The notes: a model not told the origin generated them from the sequence alone. 64,000 nt of DNA from DAIDKA01 sp035943195 (GCA_035943195.1 DASZCK010000341.1:1-64000), one strand, 5' to 3'; shown: positions 44,843 through 54,416, counted from the stretch's first letter. Numbers and translations are program-made.

Positions 44843-47149
44843 TCAGTGCACCAGGACCGCGCGCGGCGCCTGCGCCACGGCAAGCGCGGTCATCGCCAGG
44901 ATGCGGCGCACGGTCGAGGAGGGAGTGAGCACGTGGGCCGGCCGCGCCAGTCCCATGAGAATGGGGCCGATGGTCGTGCCGTCGCGGTTCAGTACCTTGA
45001 TGGCGTTGAACAGGATATTGGCCGCGTCGAGGTTCGGGCAGATGAGGATATTGGCCTCGCCCTTCAGCCGGCTGTCCATGAGATTGTTGCTGCGAATGGT
45101 CTCCGACAGGGCCGCGTCCGCGTGCATCTCGCCGTCGCATTCAACGTTCGGTGCCAGGGTGGTGAATATCTCGTAGGCCTCACGCATGCGGGTGGCGGAC
45201 TCGCGGCGCGAGGAGCCGTAGTTGGAGTGCGAGAGGAAGGCGACCTTGGGAGTGAGGCCAAACAGATGCACTTCCTGGGTGGCCTGCAGCGCGATCTGCG
45301 CCAGCAGCTGCGCCGAGGGCACCTCATTGACGTAGGTGTCGGCAATGAAGAGCGTACGTCCCTCGAGCATGAGACCGTTGAGCGTGGCGAGACATGGGGC
45401 ATCGGGGCGCGATCCGATCACATCGCTGATCTTGGCCAGGTGCGCGTCGAAGCGCCCATGCAGGCCGCACAGCATCGCATCCGCCTCGCCCAGGCGCACC
45501 ATCATGGCGGCGATGGTCGTGGTCGAGCGGCGCACGGCATTCTTGGCCGCCTCGGGACTGATGCCTCGCCGACCCATGATGTGGTGATAGGCCTGCCAAT
45601 ACTGCTTGAAGCGCGGGTCGTCATCCGGATTGATCAGCTCGATATTTTGACCGGGACGCAGGCGCAACCCGGCTTTGGCAATGCGCTGTTCGACCACCGC
45701 CGGCCGGCCGATGAGCACGGGCTCGGCCAGACCATCATCGAGGGCAAACTGGGCGGCACGCAGCGCGCGCACATCCTCGCCCTCGGCGTAGACGATGCGG
45801 CGCTTCTGGGAGGCGCGCGCGGCCGCGAACACCGGCTGCATGACCAGGCCACCCGCTGCGAACATCTGCGTCAGGCGCTGCCGATAGGCATCGAGATTGG
45901 CGATGGGACGGGCGGCGACCCCGGAGGCGGCCGCGGCGGCGGCGACCGCGGGCGCGATCCGCAGGATCAGCCGCGAATCGAAGGGCTTGGGAATGATGTA
46001 GTCGCGACCGAACTGCAGCTCCTGCCCTGCGTAGGCACTGGCCACCTCTTCGCTGACCTCCTCCTTGGCGAGATCGGCGATCTGGCGCACGCAGGCGAGC
46101 TTCATTTCCGCGGTGATGCGGGTCGCGCCGCAGTCCAGCGCGCCGCGGAAAATGTAGGGAAAGCACAGGACATTGTTGACCTGGTTGGGATAGTCCGAGC
46201 GGCCGGTGGCGATGACGCAGTCGGGCCGGGCCGCGAGTGCCAGTTCCGGACGGATCTCCGGCTCCGGATTCGCCAGCGCCAGGATGATGGGATTGGGAGC
46301 CATCTTCTTGACCATCTCCGGGGTGAGCACACCACCGGTGGAACAGCCCAGGAACACATCCGCGCCGACGATGGCATCGCCCAGGGTGCGTGCCTCGGTG
46401 CGCTGCGCATAGCGTGCCTTGGATTCGTTGAAACCGTCCTTGCGGCCGATGTACAGCACTCCCTTGGAGTCACAGGCGAGAATATTTTCGCGGTTGAGCC
46501 CCAGCCCGACCATCAGGTCCAGGCAGGCGATGGCCGCGGCTCCGGCACCCGACACCACGACCTTCACGTCCGAGATCTTCTTGCCGACCAATTCCAGCCC
46601 ATTGTGTATGGCGGCGGCGGAAATGATGGCGGTGCCGTGCTGATCGTCGTGGAACACCGGGATCTTGACGCGCTCGCTCAGCAATCGCTCCACCTCGAAG
46701 CACTCCGGCGCCTTGATGTCCTCCAGGTTGATACCGCCGAGCGTGGGCTCCATGGCGGCGATGATGTCCACGAGCTTGTGGGTATCGTGCTCGGCGAGTT
46801 CGATATCAAACACGTCGATGCCGGCAAACTTACGGAACAGGCAGCCCTTTCCCTCCATCACCGGTTTGGCGGCCAGTGGGCCGATGTCACCCAAGCCGAG
46901 CACGGCGGTGCCGTTGGTGACGACACCAACCAGGTTGCCGCGAGAGGTGTACTGCGCAGCGCTGTTCGGATCCGCTTCGATTTCCAGGCAGGGATAGGCG
47001 ACCCCGGGGGAGTAGGCCAGCGAGAGGTCGCGCTGATTCGACAGCGGCTTCGTGGGGGTAACGGTGATCTTTCCCCGGGTCGGCAGGCGGTGATAGTCGA
47101 GCGCGGCATCGGATAGGGCCTGCTCGGCCGGCGACAGATCTCGTTTCAT
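44843..47149 (-). CDS. maeB: NADP-dependent malic enzyme with phosphotransacetylase-like domain
   Basis: Oxidatively decarboxylates malate to pyruvate. 768 residues: malic enzyme part (about 1-430) with LAYSPGVAYPCLEI, KPVMEGKGCLFRKFAGIDVFD, HDDQHGTAIISAAA and the dinucleotide loop VVSGAGAAAIACLD. A C-terminal phosphate-acetyltransferase-like domain (about 445-768) begins RRIVYAEGEDVRALRAAQ and probably binds acetyl-CoA for allosteric control, as in E. coli MaeB. It stands alone, convergent with the GNAT gene. Confidence 0.95.
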   Translation of the reverse strand: MKRDLSPAEQALSDAALDYHRLPTRGKITVTPTKPLSNQRDLSLAYSPGVAYPCLEIEADPNSAAQYTSRGNLVGVVTNGTAVLGLGDIGPLAAKPVMEGKGCLFRKFAGIDVFDIELAEHDTHKLVDIIAAMEPTLGGINLEDIKAPECFEVERLLSERVKIPVFHDDQHGTAIISAAAIHNGLELVGKKISDVKVVVSGAGAAAIACLDLMVGLGLNRENILACDSKGVLYIGRKDGFNESKARYAQRTEARTLGDAIVGADVFLGCSTGGVLTPEMVKKMAPNPIILALANPEPEIRPELALAARPDCVIATGRSDYPNQVNNVLCFPYIFRGALDCGATRITAEMKLACVRQIADLAKEEVSEEVASAYAGQELQFGRDYIIPKPFDSRLILRIAPAVAAAAAASGVAARPIANLDAYRQRLTQMFAAGGLVMQPVFAAARASQKRRIVYAEGEDVRALRAAQFALDDGLAEPVLIGRPAVVEQRIAKAGLRLRPGQNIELINPDDDPRFKQYWQAYHHIMGRRGISPEAAKNAVRRSTTTIAAMMVRLGEADAMLCGLHGRFDAHLAKISDVIGSRPDAPCLATLNGLMLEGRTLFIADTYVNEVPSAQLLAQIALQATQEVHLFGLTPKVAFLSHSNYGSSRRESATRMREAYEIFTTLAPNVECDGEMHADAALSETIRSNNLMDSRLKGEANILICPNLDAANILFNAIKVLNRDGTTIGPILMGLARPAHVLTPSSTVRRILAMTALAVAQAPRAVLVH

Positions 47150-47268
47150 GGTCGTCCCCTCAAACCCCTTTCCATGGGCCGGCGATTATGCGCAAACCCA
47201 GGACCAACCGCATCGCCACTGTAACGCTCGGCCTGGGACTTGACGGTCCGGAACAATATCTTATTGAC

Positions 47269-47284
47269 TTAACCAATTAGTTAA
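47269..47284. promoter_or_regulatory. ArsR-type operator candidate
   Basis: TTAACCAATTAGTTAA contains the inverted repeat TTAAC-(6)-GTTAA in an AT-rich patch ending 5 bases before the ArsR-type ATG at 47290. Small ArsR/SmtB regulators bind AT-rich inverted repeats of this sort at their own promoters. Autoregulation is inferred. Confidence 0.5.
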
Positions 47285-47289
47285 ATAAA

Positions 47290-47643
47290 ATGACGCTCAT
47301 GAACTCCCAGGAAACAGGCTTCCTCGACCGCACTTTCCAGGCGCTGGGCGATCCGACGCGTCGCGCCATCCTCATGCGACTGGCCCGTGGTCCGGCGACG
47401 GTCGGTGAGCTGGCTGAACCCTTCGCGATGTCGCTGCCGGCGATCTCGCGGCACTTGAAGGTCCTGGTGGAGGCCTCCCTGATCCACAACCAGCGCGATG
47501 GCAAGGGCCGTCGCTGCGAACTGCGACCGGAAGGCCTCGGCGGCGCACGCGACTGGCTCGATTTCCAGCGCCGCTTCTGGAGCGGGAGCTTCGATCGACT
47601 GGATGCCCATCTGAAAACTCGACGAACGGAGCCGAACGAATGA
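47290..47643 (+). CDS. ArsR-family transcriptional regulator
   Basis: 117 residues with a winged helix (about 8-95): FQALGDPTRRAILMRLARGP, VGELAEPFAMSLPAISRHLK and VLVEASLIHNQRDGKGRRCE. No metal-binding Cys cluster is present, so it belongs to the non-metal group usually paired with AHSA1/SRPBCC proteins. An internal ATG at 47299 is an alternative start. It overlaps the AHSA1 gene by 4 bases, the common regulator-SRPBCC pair. Confidence 0.9.
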   Translation: MTLMNSQETGFLDRTFQALGDPTRRAILMRLARGPATVGELAEPFAMSLPAISRHLKVLVEASLIHNQRDGKGRRCELRPEGLGGARDWLDFQRRFWSGSFDRLDAHLKTRRTEPNE

Positions 47644-48101
47644 ACGCGAATCCCACTGTGACTTCACCTCAAGACCCCACGACCCTGGAACTGCGCCGCG
47701 TCTTCGATGCCAGCCCGACGGCAGTCTTCGATGCGTGGATGACGCGCGAGGAATTTGCGGCCTGGATTGGCCCGGAAGGCATGCAATGCGAGGTACCGGT
47801 ACTGGAGCCACGCGTTGACGGGCGCTATGAGATCACCATGCGTCTCGCCAATGGCCAGGTGCTGCCGGTGAGCGGGATTTTCAAGCTTATCGAACGTCCG
47901 CGGCGCCTCATTTTCAGCTGGGGATGGAATGCTGATCCCACCCGGCAGAGTCTCATCACGCTCGAATTCATTCCCCGCGGTGCACGCACCGAACTCGTGC
48001 TGCGTCAGGAAGGTCTCGGCACGATCGGCAACCGTGATGATCACGGCAAGGGTTGGAACAGCGCCCTGAACAAGCTTGAGCGTCATCTGGCTGCGCGGTA
48101 A
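47640..48101 (+). CDS. SRPBCC/AHSA1-family protein
   Basis: 153 residues of the START-like AHSA1 group: LELRRVFDASPTAVFDAWMT, FAAWIGPEGMQCEV, DGRYEITMRLANG, PRRLIFSWGWNAD and GWNSALNKLERHL near the end. Such proteins bind hydrophobic ligands; many pair with ArsR-type regulators. It overlaps its regulator (ATGA), so the two are co-translated. The ligand is unknown. Confidence 0.9.
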   Translation: MNANPTVTSPQDPTTLELRRVFDASPTAVFDAWMTREEFAAWIGPEGMQCEVPVLEPRVDGRYEITMRLANGQVLPVSGIFKLIERPRRLIFSWGWNADPTRQSLITLEFIPRGARTELVLRQEGLGTIGNRDDHGKGWNSALNKLERHLAAR

Positions 48102-48247
48102 GGCACAGCTGGCGTCACGGAATCCTCCTACAGTGAGTCAGATATCCCTTATCCCGGTTCGCGCTGCCGGTGCGTTGGGAGCGGTGACGCAGCTGGCTAT
48201 GCTGTTCGCGCACCCTACTAAGGTGCCAGGCGAGGAAGGAAACAGCG

Positions 48248-48952
48248 ATGTTCGGATCTGCGGCGTTCGCCACGGCGATCGGGGGCCCCAGCCCGAGTCC
48301 CGCCAGAAACGTGGCAATTACCCGGGAACTCCACTCGGCGGCCCTGGACGGTGATGATGAGCGCGTGAAGCGCCTGCTGGCGCAGCTGCTGGAGTGCCCG
48401 AACCGGCGCACCGAGGACCGTCTGCGGGTGCAGGTCGCAGCGCTGGAGGAGCTGTTCTACGCCATGCGCAGCCTCGCCCTCACCGATGATCTCACCGGCG
48501 TCTACAACCGCCGGGGGTTCGAGTGGCAGGCGACGCGTCTGCTGCGGCACATGAGTCGCGAGCGACGCGGTGCCCTGCTGCTGTACATCGATGTCGACAA
48601 CCTCAAGGTGACCAACGACACCCTCGGCCATGCCATGGGCGATCGGCTGCTGCGGGCCGCGAGCACCGCGCTGCGTCGAGCGTGCGGGGAAAGCACCGTC
48701 ATTGGTCGCATCGGTGGCGATGAGTTTGCCGTGCTGTCACGCCAGATCGGTGCCGACACCAACGGTCTGCTGCGTCGGCGCATCAGTGAAGCCATCGAGG
48801 ACTGCAATGCCAAAGGGCAATTCCCGCCCTTGTCCATGAGCATCGGTGCGGCCGACTTCGATCCGCTGCGGCCGGCGTCGATTCTGTCGCTGCTGGAGCG
48901 CGCCGATCGCGCCATGTACGTGGAAAAACTCCGCAAGGGAAATCACGCATGA
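48248..48952 (+). CDS. GGDEF-domain diguanylate cyclase
   Basis: 234 residues. A short N-terminal helical region (about 20-75) precedes a GGDEF domain (about 76-230): LTDDLTGVYNRRGF, LYIDVDNLKVTNDTLGHAMG and the intact active-site loop RIGGDEF (GGDEF at 156-160). The RxxD inhibitory site expected five residues before GGDEF is absent. The protein is thus probably active and not subject to product inhibition. It has no membrane segment. It overlaps a PilZ gene by 4 bases (ATGA). Confidence 0.93.
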   Translation: MFGSAAFATAIGGPSPSPARNVAITRELHSAALDGDDERVKRLLAQLLECPNRRTEDRLRVQVAALEELFYAMRSLALTDDLTGVYNRRGFEWQATRLLRHMSRERRGALLLYIDVDNLKVTNDTLGHAMGDRLLRAASTALRRACGESTVIGRIGGDEFAVLSRQIGADTNGLLRRRISEAIEDCNAKGQFPPLSMSIGAADFDPLRPASILSLLERADRAMYVEKLRKGNHA

Positions 48953-49290
48953 AACTTGAAAGAGCCGAACGACGCATGGACGTCACCATGGCGGGACGTC
49001 TGGCAGCGGTTGGTTCTGATCCGAATTGTGAGTGGGTCTCGATCAAGAACATCAGCGGTCATGGCGCCAGAGTCATCAGCTGCCGGCGCTGGCAGGTGCA
49101 TGAGCCGGTGTTCCTGGCCGAAACCGTCGGCGATCAGCACCTGGATGCCGAAGTCATCTATTGTCAGCGGCTGGCGAGCGAGCGCTACGCCGTAGGCCTG
49201 AGATTCACTTCATTCGCGGCGACACATGAGAGCATGTGGGCGCCACGGCCGTCGCTGCAGGCCGCCTTGCACCGCGTCCACGCCCGCTAG
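48949..49290 (+). CDS. PilZ-domain c-di-GMP receptor
   Basis: 113 residues made of one PilZ domain. The RxxxR motif is Arg5 to Arg9 (ERAERRMDV) and the N/DxSxxG motif is NISGHG at 34-39. A beta barrel follows (AEVIYCQRLASERYAVGLRF). It starts within the stop of the GGDEF gene, so producer and receptor of c-di-GMP are made together. Its stop interlocks with that of the BrkB-type gene (CTAG). Its target is unknown. Confidence 0.9.
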   Translation: MKLERAERRMDVTMAGRLAAVGSDPNCEWVSIKNISGHGARVISCRRWQVHEPVFLAETVGDQHLDAEVIYCQRLASERYAVGLRFTSFAATHESMWAPRPSLQAALHRVHAR

Positions 49291-50165
49291 CGCGAAGCGC
49301 CGGGCACGTCGGCTTGCGGGTCGCGCCGCAGCCCGCCGAGCACCGCGGTGAATTCGGCGCCAAACAGAAAGATCTGGGCACTGTAATACAGCCACAGCAG
49401 CAGCGCGGCGAAAGACGCTGCGGCCCCGAAGGCGGTGGGTTGGGTGGAATGCGCAAGATACAGTCCGATGGCCCAGCGGCCGATATAGAACAACGCCGCC
49501 GTCAGTACCCCGCCCCATAGCACCACCCGCCAGGGCAGACGGCGGGCCGGCATGTACCGATAGATGAGCGCAAACAGACCCGCGACCAGCAGCAGCGACA
49601 CAATGAAATCCAATCCGCCGATCACGCCGATGACCGCGGCATGATTGGCGGCGACATCGCGGCGCAAGGTTGCCAGCGCGGTTGTGATGGTGAGTGAAAC
49701 CAGCAGCAGAAATCCCAGCGCGAGAATGAAGCCGAAGGAGAGCAGGCGCCGGCGGATCCAGCCGCGGATGCCACGCGTCGCAGGCGTGGTGTCCTCCCAG
49801 ATGGTCTCGAGCGCATATTCCAGCGCCGAGAACACCGTGGTGGCGCTGATGACCAGCGTGACGGCGCTCACCCAGGTGGCCAACAATCCCTGTGTCTGCT
49901 GGGAACTCTTGACGGCGCCCAGCAGGATGCGCGCCGTTGCGGCGCCGAAAAGCTCAGTCAGCTGGTAGCCGATCTGTCCATAAGCGGCGGAGGAGCCGAT
50001 GACCAGGCCGGCGAGGCTTGACAGGATGACCAGTAGTGGCGCCAGGGAGAAGGCGCAATAAAATGCCAGCGCCGCCCCAGTGGTCGAAGCGTTGTCCGAA
50101 CTCCAGTATTCACCGGAACGTCGCACCAGGCGCGCGCCGTTGCGGATGGCGGTGGGAAGGCGCAT
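49287..50165 (-). CDS. YihY/BrkB-family inner-membrane protein
   Basis: 292 residues with about six membrane helices. The family start is WSSDNASTTGAALAFYCAFS and LAPLLVILSSLAGLVIG. It is followed by ALEYALETIWEDTTP, SFGFILALGFLLLVSLTITT, YRYMPARRLPWRVVLWGG and a final FAALLLWLYYSAQIFLFGAE. ATG 50165 is chosen to match that start. The family was once called ribonuclease BN in error; its function is unknown. It is divergent from the MscS gene. Confidence 0.92.
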   Translation of the reverse strand: MRLPTAIRNGARLVRRSGEYWSSDNASTTGAALAFYCAFSLAPLLVILSSLAGLVIGSSAAYGQIGYQLTELFGAATARILLGAVKSSQQTQGLLATWVSAVTLVISATTVFSALEYALETIWEDTTPATRGIRGWIRRRLLSFGFILALGFLLLVSLTITTALATLRRDVAANHAAVIGVIGGLDFIVSLLLVAGLFALIYRYMPARRLPWRVVLWGGVLTAALFYIGRWAIGLYLAHSTQPTAFGAAASFAALLLWLYYSAQIFLFGAEFTAVLGGLRRDPQADVPGASR

Positions 50166-50226
50166 GAAGGACCAGTGTACCGTGGAAAACAGGGCATATC
50201 GGCGCCAAATCGGGCAGCATGAGTCC

Positions 50227-52044
50227 ATGCACAGACCCGGAAAATGGCTGCTCCTCGGCCTTTGCGCCCTCGCGCAGTACGGCGCGTGTCAGCCTGCCGC
50301 GCCGACCCGGGTGTCGGTGTTGAGCGGCGCCCAGGTCATTCAGATTCTGGATGACACCGTCGATTGGTACCGGGCGCTGGGCACGCAGCAGGAAAATGCC
50401 ACGCAACCCAGTGACCTGCTGATCCTGTTCGCGAACCGTCAGACGGCCGACAAAGTCGTCAGCTTGGCGTTCGACATTGCCCGCGCCAATGCGGAACTCC
50501 TAAGCAGCGAGGCCGATTCCGACACCGACGCGCTGTCGCAATCGCAGTCGCACTCCCAGCAGCAGGCCCAACTGGACAGTGAGCAGCAGGCCATTACCCA
50601 GGAGATGGCGACCGACCGGACCAAGGCCGCGGCGGCCGGGAAGGCCGGCGCTGACCTGCAGGCGAAGCTCTTGGAGCTGCAGGGTGAACTGGCGATGGTC
50701 AACGCCCGCCGCAACCTGCTGGATACCATGACCGAATTTGTTCGCAGCAGTGATCCGAAGGCTGCGAATGCCAACGCTCTGAAGGCGCAGATCGACGCCA
50801 TCGCCGCCACGGTGCCGAGCGCCGCTCTCACCATCGCGCCCGGCGCGACGCCCGCTGCGACGCCTGCAACGGCCGCAACCGCTGCAGCGAGCACCACCGC
50901 CGCACCCGCAGCGCCGGCACGTTCGGGAATCTGGGACCTCGGCGTCGAGGTCTTCCGGCAACGCAGTAAGATCGGCGCCATCGAGTCGATCGATGCGCGC
51001 ACCGCCGCACTGGCCGATACCTTCCGCCGAATCAGCGCCGCACCGCTTGCGCAGTTGCAGGGTTACTCAGCGCGCAGCAACAGCCTTGCCGCCCAGGCCG
51101 ACCATGCCAGCGGGGCGGCCCTGAAGGGCCTGCGTGATCAGTTCGACACCTTGGCGTGGCTGTTCAAGCAGACCTCCGACATGCTGCTGCCACTGGGCAA
51201 GGAACAGGTGCTGCTGAAGCAGTACCGACGCAATCTTGCGAGCTGGCACAGTTCAGCTGAAAAGCAGTATCACCAGGCCCTGACTTCGCTTGGCATCCGC
51301 ATCGGCATCGTCCTTGGCATACTCGCCATCGTATTCGTGCTCGGTGAAGTGTGGCGGCGTGCGGTGATCGGCTACGTACACGATCTGCACCGCCGCTATC
51401 AGTTGCTGCTGGTGCGCACCATCGTGGTGTGGACGATTGCACTGGCGGTGATCTGTTTGAGCTTCGTCACCCAGGTCAGTACCTTCGCGACGTTTGCCGG
51501 TCTTTTGACCGCGGGGCTCGCGGTGGCGATGCAAAGTGTCCTGGTCTCGGTGGTGGGCTATTTCTTTCTCATCGGCAAGTATGGCCTGCGGGTGGGCGAT
51601 CGCATCCAGATCGGCGCGGTGGTCGGGGAGGTTTTGGATATCGGCCTGGTCAGACTGCACCTGCGGGAGCTGAATCAGCAGGGCCCCTTGGGCGCCACCG
51701 GACGGGTGGTGGCCTTCGCCAATTCAGTGGCCTTCCAGGCGGCCGGTGGCCTCTTCAAGCAGCTGCCGGACAGCGATGTCAGCTGGCATGAAACCACGGT
51801 GCCGCTGCCGGCGGTGAGCGACTACGCGGCGCTGAAGGCCAAACTGCTGCACGACATCACCACCGCTATCGGCGAGCACCGTCCGGAGCGTGCACCGCAG
51901 GTGCAGATGCGTCTGGCCGCTGGCCACATGGAGGTGCTGATCCGCTATGCCGTCGGTTTCACCGAGGCGGCGCAGATCGATGAGCGGGTGGCGCTGGCGG
52001 TACTGGGCGCGATCGCCCAGTACGTGCCAGCCGCTGGCGGCTGA
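50227..52044 (+). CDS. MscS-family mechanosensitive channel with long periplasmic N-terminus
   Basis: 605 residues. A signal peptide (about 1-22) leads to a long periplasmic region with Gln/Ala-rich coiled coil (about 85-200) and an Ala/Thr/Pro-rich linker (about 200-235). Membrane helices occupy about 355-460, ending in the pore-lining MscS helix GLAVAMQSVLVSVVGYFF. The beta domain GLRVGDRIQIGAVVGEVLDIG follows. ATG 50227 is the first that gives a signal peptide. It is related to large MscK/YbdG-like channels and probably relieves osmotic stress. Confidence 0.85.
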   Translation: MHRPGKWLLLGLCALAQYGACQPAAPTRVSVLSGAQVIQILDDTVDWYRALGTQQENATQPSDLLILFANRQTADKVVSLAFDIARANAELLSSEADSDTDALSQSQSHSQQQAQLDSEQQAITQEMATDRTKAAAAGKAGADLQAKLLELQGELAMVNARRNLLDTMTEFVRSSDPKAANANALKAQIDAIAATVPSAALTIAPGATPAATPATAATAAASTTAAPAAPARSGIWDLGVEVFRQRSKIGAIESIDARTAALADTFRRISAAPLAQLQGYSARSNSLAAQADHASGAALKGLRDQFDTLAWLFKQTSDMLLPLGKEQVLLKQYRRNLASWHSSAEKQYHQALTSLGIRIGIVLGILAIVFVLGEVWRRAVIGYVHDLHRRYQLLLVRTIVVWTIALAVICLSFVTQVSTFATFAGLLTAGLAVAMQSVLVSVVGYFFLIGKYGLRVGDRIQIGAVVGEVLDIGLVRLHLRELNQQGPLGATGRVVAFANSVAFQAAGGLFKQLPDSDVSWHETTVPLPAVSDYAALKAKLLHDITTAIGEHRPERAPQVQMRLAAGHMEVLIRYAVGFTEAAQIDERVALAVLGAIAQYVPAAGG

Positions 52045-52045
52045 T

Positions 52046-54244
52046 CTAGTTGTTGGCGCGGCCGGCATCCGGCCGCGGCGCCGCACGCGGACCGCCGGGA
52101 CGACCGGCTCCGCCCGCGCCGGCAGCGGGTCCTCCGGCCTTGATGGCGTTGGCGCGCGAGATCAGGAACTCGCGTATCGCCACCGAATCTTCGGGTTTCA
52201 GGTCCTTGCCAAAGTCGCCCATGCCCTTGTCGGCCCGGCCACCGAGCAACACCACCTGATCGAAGCCCGCCTGCGTCCACAGTAGCGGCGTCACGGTGAG
52301 GTTGGGGAAGCTGGAGCGTCCCTGGAAGCCATTGGCTCCATGGCACACCGAGCAGAACTGGGTGTAGACGGTGCTGCCGTGGGCGATCACCTCGGCCGAA
52401 GCCGTCGATGGGGGCGGATTCAGTGGCGGAGGCGTGTAGGGTGCGGGCTCCGGCAGGGTGGCCTTGCCACCCAGTGTGAACACCAGCATGCGGGCGTTGG
52501 TGGGCGCGAAATAACCCCCCTGGCCCGCGCCGCCGACACTGGCGGCGATGTACTGCACGCCGTCGAGGCTGTAGCTGATCGGCGCGGCGAAGATGGACGT
52601 CTTGGCGTCGAAGCTCCACAGCTTGGTGCCGTTCTTGGCATCGTAGGCGCTCAAGGTCTTGCCGCCGCCATTGCCCATGAACACGAGATTGCCGGCGGTC
52701 GCCAGCACACCGCTGGTGGGTCGGCCATTGGCACTCGCCTCGGATTGCCACACGACTTTGCGGGCGATCGGATCCCAGGCCTCGAGCCTGCCTTTCACGC
52801 CCGAGCGCGCGTACGGCTGCAGTGTGGCCGGATCTACGCGCGCACCCATGTTGATGCCGAGGCTGAAGTGGCCCGGCGCCTGCACGCTGCCCGGTGGTGG
52901 CCCCGCCATGGTGAAGTAGGCCTCCCAGGCCGGGATGTACACCAGCCCGGTCTCAGGGCTAAAGGCGTTCGGATGCCAGCTGTGTCCGCCCTGCACGCCC
53001 GGCGCGAGATCCCAGGGTTGCGTTCCATAGCGCGCGCCCGGCTCGACGATGGGGCGGCCGGTCTTCATGTCCACGCCCTTGGCCCAGTTTTCCACTGTGA
53101 ATGGATCGGCGCTCAGGAGCTTGCCGGTCTTGGCGTCGAGCACATAAAAGAACCCATTCTTCGAGGGTTGCATGATGACGTGCTGCTTGTGCCCGCCGAT
53201 GACGAGATCGGCCGTCATCATCGGACTGACCGCATCGTAATCCCAGGAGTCCCCCGGGGTTTCCTGGTAGTGCCACACGTATTCGCCGGTATCGGGATTT
53301 ACGGCGACGATCGAGGCCGTGTACAGATCGTCATCGAGCGTCGGCTCGCGGGTGTTGGCATTCCAGGGCGAAGCGTTGCCCGTTCCGAAGTAGAGCAGGT
53401 CGGTCACCGGGTCATAGACCGCCGCGTCCCACACCGTGCCGCCGCCGCCGGCGACCTTCCACCACTCGCCGCTCCAGGTCTTCGCAGCCTTGGCCAGCGC
53501 CTTGGTTTCGAAACCCTTGGCCGGATCTCCGGGCACGGTCCAGAAGCGCCACACTTCCTTGCCGGTCTCCGCGTCGAAGGCGGCGATCCAGCCCCGTACG
53601 CCGTATTCACCGCCGGAGGCGCCGATGAATACCTTGCCCTTGGCTACACGCGGCGCCATGGTGATGGAGTACTGCTTGCCCATCTCGCCCAGGCCGAGAC
53701 TGTCCGGAACGGTGTCGGTGGACCACACTTGCTTGCCGGTTTTCGCATCGATGGCGACCAGGCGGGCATCGAGGGTGCCGATGATGATCTTGCCGTCCCA
53801 GGCCGCGATGCCACGGTTCACCAGTCCCACGTTGTAGCGCAGGCGCTCGCCACGGATGCTGGGGTTGTAGGTCCATAGGGGCTTGCCGCTCTTGCCATCG
53901 AAGGCCTGGACGACGTCGCGCGAGGTCGAGACATAGATGACGCCGTCGATGTACAGGGGCGACCCATGCTGGTCCTGGTTGGTCTCGTAGTCCCCGTACC
54001 AGGCCAGGCCCAGCGTGCCGACATTGCCGGAGTTGATCTGGGTGAGCTGGCTGAAACGCTGCTCGGAGTAGGTGCCCCCGTAGGTCATCCATTGGCCGGG
54101 CTCGGAATTCGCCTTCACCAGGCGTTTGGCGGTGACGTTGGCGGCAGGCGTGGCGGCGCTCGCCGTGCTGCCCAGTGCGCCCCAGGATGCGATGGCGGCG
54201 GACAGCAGCAGGCTAGTGCCCAAGGCGCGACGACGAATCAGCAT
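52046..54244 (-). CDS. PQQ-dependent alcohol dehydrogenase with C-terminal cytochrome c domain
   Basis: Periplasmic quinohaemoprotein, 732 residues. A signal peptide (about 1-30) precedes an eight-bladed PQQ propeller (about 50-590). Ca2+/PQQ-site residues are visible: GASGGEYG (Glu), FGTGNASPWN (Asn), and LDDDLYTASIVAVNPDTGEY (Asp). A cytochrome c domain follows with FCSVCH and a later Met (DKGMGDFG). The vicinal Cys pair usual before VNRG is missing (RYNVGLVNRG). A Gly/Pro/Ala tail ends it. It is divergent from a hybrid histidine kinase that may regulate it. Confidence 0.93.
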   Translation of the reverse strand: MLIRRRALGTSLLLSAAIASWGALGSTASAATPAANVTAKRLVKANSEPGQWMTYGGTYSEQRFSQLTQINSGNVGTLGLAWYGDYETNQDQHGSPLYIDGVIYVSTSRDVVQAFDGKSGKPLWTYNPSIRGERLRYNVGLVNRGIAAWDGKIIIGTLDARLVAIDAKTGKQVWSTDTVPDSLGLGEMGKQYSITMAPRVAKGKVFIGASGGEYGVRGWIAAFDAETGKEVWRFWTVPGDPAKGFETKALAKAAKTWSGEWWKVAGGGGTVWDAAVYDPVTDLLYFGTGNASPWNANTREPTLDDDLYTASIVAVNPDTGEYVWHYQETPGDSWDYDAVSPMMTADLVIGGHKQHVIMQPSKNGFFYVLDAKTGKLLSADPFTVENWAKGVDMKTGRPIVEPGARYGTQPWDLAPGVQGGHSWHPNAFSPETGLVYIPAWEAYFTMAGPPPGSVQAPGHFSLGINMGARVDPATLQPYARSGVKGRLEAWDPIARKVVWQSEASANGRPTSGVLATAGNLVFMGNGGGKTLSAYDAKNGTKLWSFDAKTSIFAAPISYSLDGVQYIAASVGGAGQGGYFAPTNARMLVFTLGGKATLPEPAPYTPPPLNPPPSTASAEVIAHGSTVYTQFCSVCHGANGFQGRSSFPNLTVTPLLWTQAGFDQVVLLGGRADKGMGDFGKDLKPEDSVAIREFLISRANAIKAGGPAAGAGGAGRPGGPRAAPRPDAGRANN

Positions 54245-54416
54245 GGAAACCCCCCGACAGTCAGAAGCGTGATGTTCTAAGGACGGCCGGGATTTTATCC
54301 CTAAGCTTGCCGGGCGGTGCGACGACGCCCGTTACAGGTGCCGTGGTCGCGGCAACAAGCGATACTTGCAGGGATTGCGGGTCTCTAATTTAACTTAATA
54401 TCGGGGTTGGGAGACG

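Noticed and set aside
44846..47116. 756-codon plus-strand open frame opposite maeB
   Set aside because: Mirror frame of maeB; His/Gly/Asp-rich composition typical of antisense shadows.
50500..51002. Ser/Ala and Gly/Arg-rich frames opposite the MscS coiled coil
   Set aside because: Complement of the Gln/Ala/Ser-rich coding segment, not a real repeat protein.
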